Source: Armatimonadota bacterium (lineage in GTDB: Bacteria > Armatimonadota > Zipacnadia > Zipacnadales > UBA11051). Taken from it: a DNA stretch of 7,857 nucleotides. Location of the stretch: assembly GCA_030612305.1 (NCBI GenBank), contig JAUWOG010000093.1, positions 1 through 7,857 on the forward strand, given 5' to 3'. The position numbers were made by a program, and so were the translations under genes. This document shows, one piece after another, positions 5,453-7,857 of this stretch. Every line of letters starts with the position of its first letter. Position 1 is the first letter of the stretch. A model generated the notes under the pieces. The model was not told the origin of the DNA. It saw nothing but the letters and a program-made list of their open reading frames with translations, and made no database searches.

Positions 5453-6487
5453 CTACCGGTCGGTCGAGGGCATGTTGATGAGGATGTCGTTGGTGGTGCC
5501 GAGGACCTTGAGGGTAATCTTGTCCGGGTCGGCCTGACCGGCGCGGAAGCGGTCGGTGCCTGCCGCCTGGAGGTATGTCAATGCGGCGTCAGGAGCGGCG
5601 TGGTCCGTCTCCGCGGGAGGCTCAGACATAGCCAGCTTCGCGCGGAGTATCCTCATGCCGACGAGGTCAGTGGCGACCGGATCGGCGGACATGAGCAGGC
5701 CACGGTACTCCCAGGTCGGAGGGAACTCCTCTCCGGTGTCCTGGATGACGGGCTGGTAGGCCTCGAGGATGTGGAGGCGGGTCTTCCTGCGGAGAAACGG
5801 ATGGGCGGCGGCGCGCGGAAGCTGTGTCGGATCTGCCAGCAGGCGCAGCCTTTCTGGCTCGGGTACGGACGCGAGGTAGTTGACAACACAGCCGGTCATG
5901 CCGAGGTCCTCATCGGCACGGAGACGGGCGACATTGATGATGATTGTCGAGTAGTCGAGGACGATGCGGCTGAGACCACCGCGGAAACCCTCAGAGTCGC
6001 TGCCCATCGTGCGCACGCCTCGGCCGGTCGGGTTCACTGAGATGCCGGCGGCGAAGAGATCGGTCTCGCTACGGGCATAGACAATGATATTGTCCTGTGA
6101 CACGCCGCCGCGGATGAGCCCGTCAATGATGGCGTTGATGGTCTCTATGGCGACAGGTGGCTTCTGCAGGTCAACCTGGATGGCGACTTTGTCATGGGGC
6201 GTGGCAATGCTCCGCCACGGACTGGTCAACGGGTCGTCGTGGCCGGTGAATTCGACAATGGCCTGCGAAAGCAGAGATGCGACCTGCCTGTAGTCAATGC
6301 GGCCGCGCGGGAAGAGCAACTCCGGTGATGTCCAGCCGGGCGGGATGAGAATGCGGTCGGTGCGGCTCAGCACGACGGTTGCCGGCGGAATAGGTGACGG
6401 GGAAGCATGGGCATGGAAACCGGCGGCAAAGGTGCCGATGAGTGCCAGCAGGGGTGTGACGATTGCGGTGAGACGAAGTCCGTACAC
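5453..6487 (-). CDS. Exported DUF362 domain protein
   Basis: The family function is not well established. From GTG at 6487 the product has 344 residues: a short basic start (YGLR), a hydrophobic core LTAIVTPLLALIGTFAAGF and an AHA-S cleavage site typical of Sec signal peptides, so it is likely exported. DUF362 marks follow: DKVAIQVDLQKPP (usual 'kVaiKpN'), ETINAIIDGLIRGGVSQDNIIVYARS, a region around TIIINVARLRADEDLGMTGCVVNYL, and the C-terminal GLLMSADPVATDLVGMRIL. No ferredoxin-type cysteine cluster is present; one Cys lies in MTGCVVN. The frame remains open to another GTG at 6541, but that one has no ribosome site and directly follows an in-frame TAG. GTG 6487 has AGGAAG nine bases upstream and gives a cleaner signal peptide. 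The 3' end converges on the GH95 gene with 8 bp between, and no terminator is seen. Confidence 0.8.
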   Translation of the reverse strand: MYGLRLTAIVTPLLALIGTFAAGFHAHASPSPIPPATVVLSRTDRILIPPGWTSPELLFPRGRIDYRQVASLLSQAIVEFTGHDDPLTSPWRSIATPHDKVAIQVDLQKPPVAIETINAIIDGLIRGGVSQDNIIVYARSETDLFAAGISVNPTGRGVRTMGSDSEGFRGGLSRIVLDYSTIIINVARLRADEDLGMTGCVVNYLASVPEPERLRLLADPTQLPRAAAHPFLRRKTRLHILEAYQPVIQDTGEEFPPTWEYRGLLMSADPVATDLVGMRILRAKLAMSEPPAETDHAAPDAALTYLQAAGTDRFRAGQADPDKITLKVLGTTNDILINMPSTDR

Positions 6488-6598
6488 GCTGGGCGGCTTC
6501 CTTTGGTTTTTCCTGTGCGGCTGCAATAGGTGTACCAGCACCTAGTTGAGACAGCAGATATGGCCGCAAGTTGCGACACTTGATGATGGAGAGTGACT
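6488..6598. other. Divergent intergenic region with ribosome-binding sites
   Basis: This short spacer must carry the start signals of both divergent genes. The minus-strand ribosome site AAAGGAAG is at 6504-6497 and the plus-strand site GGAG at 6588-6591 (7 bases before GTG 6599). I could not find a convincing -35/-10 pair for either direction. Confidence 0.4.
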
Positions 6599-7857
6599 GT
6601 GGGAAAGCGCAAAGACGGTACCGGCAAGCGACTGCATCCGGCGACCTGGGGCTGTGTGGGCTGCAGCGGCATCACGCTGCTGATGGTGATCGTGGCATCA
6701 TTCGCGGTGCGGGGCATCATCGAGGACCTGGCGGCTTCAGGCGATGATGTGGCGCTCATCGGGGCGAGGCCAGTGCTGGAGCATGTGCCGGGCGGTGTCG
6801 TGCGGAGGGAACTCACCGGCGGGCAGTGGCTGCATGTGTCTTCATTGGCATGGCGGAGTGAAGACAGCCTGACGTATGCGGCACTGGCAATGCCCAACAT
6901 GTCCAACCTGATGAGCGTTGCGATAATGCCCTACGGTGATGAGGAGGAGGTGAGAAGGCGCAGTGGTCAGATGGCGGCGGGGTTTCTCAGCGCACCGGTG
7001 CGGGAATACGATTTCCATGACGCTCTGGATCGGGAGCTTGTCAACGTGCCGGAAAACACAGTTATCGGAAGGGACGGATTGGCCTGGAGCCCGGACGGCA
7101 AGAGGCTAGCCATCGCCATTGTCCCGCCGGACAAGGTTGCGGACCCCTGGCAGGATACATATCCCACAGGCATGCTGTACGTTATGTCTGTGGGGGCGGC
7201 GGGGGGTTGGCGGAAGCTGACGACCGGTTCCTGGCCCCAATGGTCACCCGACGGGGAATGGATAGCATTCTGGCGCGGCGGCCAGAAGGACAAGATTGGC
7301 TACTACGTCATCAGGTCCGATGGCTCCGGTGAACGGCGCGTTGCGAAGAATCCCTGGGGTTGGACGAGCAAGGACGGGCGATGCGTCGCGATCTATGGCA
7401 TGACTTGGCCGGAGGGGGAAAGGGGAACAAGCGCCTGGGACGTGTATCACGTCAATCTTGCCGATGGTGCCACGAGACAGGTCACGCCCCACGGAGAGAT
7501 GGAGAAACTGGGGCCATTGTCAGCGACGGAACGCGGTTTCGCGAGGAAACCTGAAGGCCCAAAGGGGGAGCTCGTAACGTGGGTTGGCGCAATCGAGCCT
7601 GCCGACGGCCGCGTGCGATGGCTGAGCAAGAACCTCCGGGGGCATTGGCGCGTATGGGGTGAGATACTCGACGGCAAAGCGCTGCTCATGACGGGGAAGT
7701 CCAGCCAAGACGAAGACGGAGGAAGTAACGAGCTGGCGGTGTTCTCGATGATTGATGGCCGCCTGCGAGTACTCACGGGCCTCGGTGACATCCATCGTGA
7801 GATGATATCTCGCGGAAACCGCATCGCCTGGGTTGAGCGGCGGGAGGCGACACTGTA
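6599..7857 (+). CDS. Membrane-anchored PD40/TolB-like beta-propeller protein, 3' truncated
   Basis: The frame is open for 419 codons with no stop before the window ends. GTG at 6599 follows GGAG (6588-6591) at seven bases. The first 17 residues are basic (GKRKDGTGKR), followed by one hydrophobic segment at about 18-37 (GCVGCSGITLLMVIVASFAV). This predicts an inner-membrane anchor with the rest outside the cytoplasm. Propeller blades are visible as PD40-type signatures: GLAWSPDGKRLAIAI (WSPDG 163-167), PQWSPDGEWIAFW (215-219) and a degenerate WTSKDGRCVAIYG (255 on), each at the start of a four-stranded sheet, about 40-52 residues apart. Such propellers usually bind proteins or ligands and have no catalytic residues. 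Base composition matches the neighbours. No enzymatic domain is seen in the visible part; a C-terminal domain could follow beyond the window. The partner and process are unknown. Confidence 0.8.
   Translation, partial: MGKRKDGTGKRLHPATWGCVGCSGITLLMVIVASFAVRGIIEDLAASGDDVALIGARPVLEHVPGGVVRRELTGGQWLHVSSLAWRSEDSLTYAALAMPNMSNLMSVAIMPYGDEEEVRRRSGQMAAGFLSAPVREYDFHDALDRELVNVPENTVIGRDGLAWSPDGKRLAIAIVPPDKVADPWQDTYPTGMLYVMSVGAAGGWRKLTTGSWPQWSPDGEWIAFWRGGQKDKIGYYVIRSDGSGERRVAKNPWGWTSKDGRCVAIYGMTWPEGERGTSAWDVYHVNLADGATRQVTPHGEMEKLGPLSATERGFARKPEGPKGELVTWVGAIEPADGRVRWLSKNLRGHWRVWGEILDGKALLMTGKSSQDEDGGSNELAVFSMIDGRLRVLTGLGDIHREMISRGNRIAWVERREATL

Noticed and set aside
6488..6541. Longer DUF362 protein from GTG 6541
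   Set aside because: The GTG follows an in-frame TAG with no ribosome site. The shorter form has AGGAAG at nine bases and a better signal peptide. The longer form remains possible.

Overview
This is a high-GC bacterial chromosomal fragment. It has purine-rich Shine-Dalgarno sites, GTG as well as ATG starts, and a strong intrinsic terminator. The gene set (a UDP-glucuronate decarboxylase type SDR enzyme, a divergent class II aldolase, an intracellular GH95-type glycosidase, an exported DUF362 protein and a membrane-anchored PD40 propeller protein) and the repeat-rich spacer suggest an uncultured environmental carbohydrate-degrading lineage of the Armatimonadota / Planctomycetota / Hydrogenedentota kind. 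No marker gene is present, so the phylum is a guess.

Layout. Bases 1-276 are the 3' end of a glycerophosphodiester phosphodiesterase gene. Bases 251-503 form a dense non-coding repeat zone: two back-to-back perfect hairpins, a 13-bp tandem repeat, a third hairpin with the same CTGCG apex as the second, degenerate repeat copies, and a REP-like palindrome. Bases 666-1610 encode a UDP-glucuronic acid decarboxylase-like protein behind an extended -10 element. A well-formed promoter (1637-1665) leads into a roughly 130-nt structured leader and then a class II aldolase-like gene. That gene appears to start at an ATA codon at 1803, six bases after a perfect GGAGGTGA, and ends at a textbook terminator (3066-3104). 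Bases 3231-5444 encode a GH95-type glycosidase. It meets a minus-strand DUF362 gene (5453-6487) tail to tail with only 8 bp between them. Divergent from the latter, a GTG-started gene (6599 to beyond the window end) encodes an N-terminally anchored PD40/TolB-like beta-propeller.

Function. The genes look like separate transcription units, not one operon: each internal boundary has its own promoter candidate, a terminator or a change of strand. The shared theme is sugar metabolism (nucleotide sugar synthesis, aldol cleavage of sugar phosphates, deoxy-sugar or galactoside hydrolysis), but no single pathway can be assembled. The observations most worth checking are the ATA start with its structured leader, the hairpin/tandem-repeat zone, and the apparent substitutions at catalytic positions of the GH95 protein. 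I did not find a clearly novel multi-gene system.
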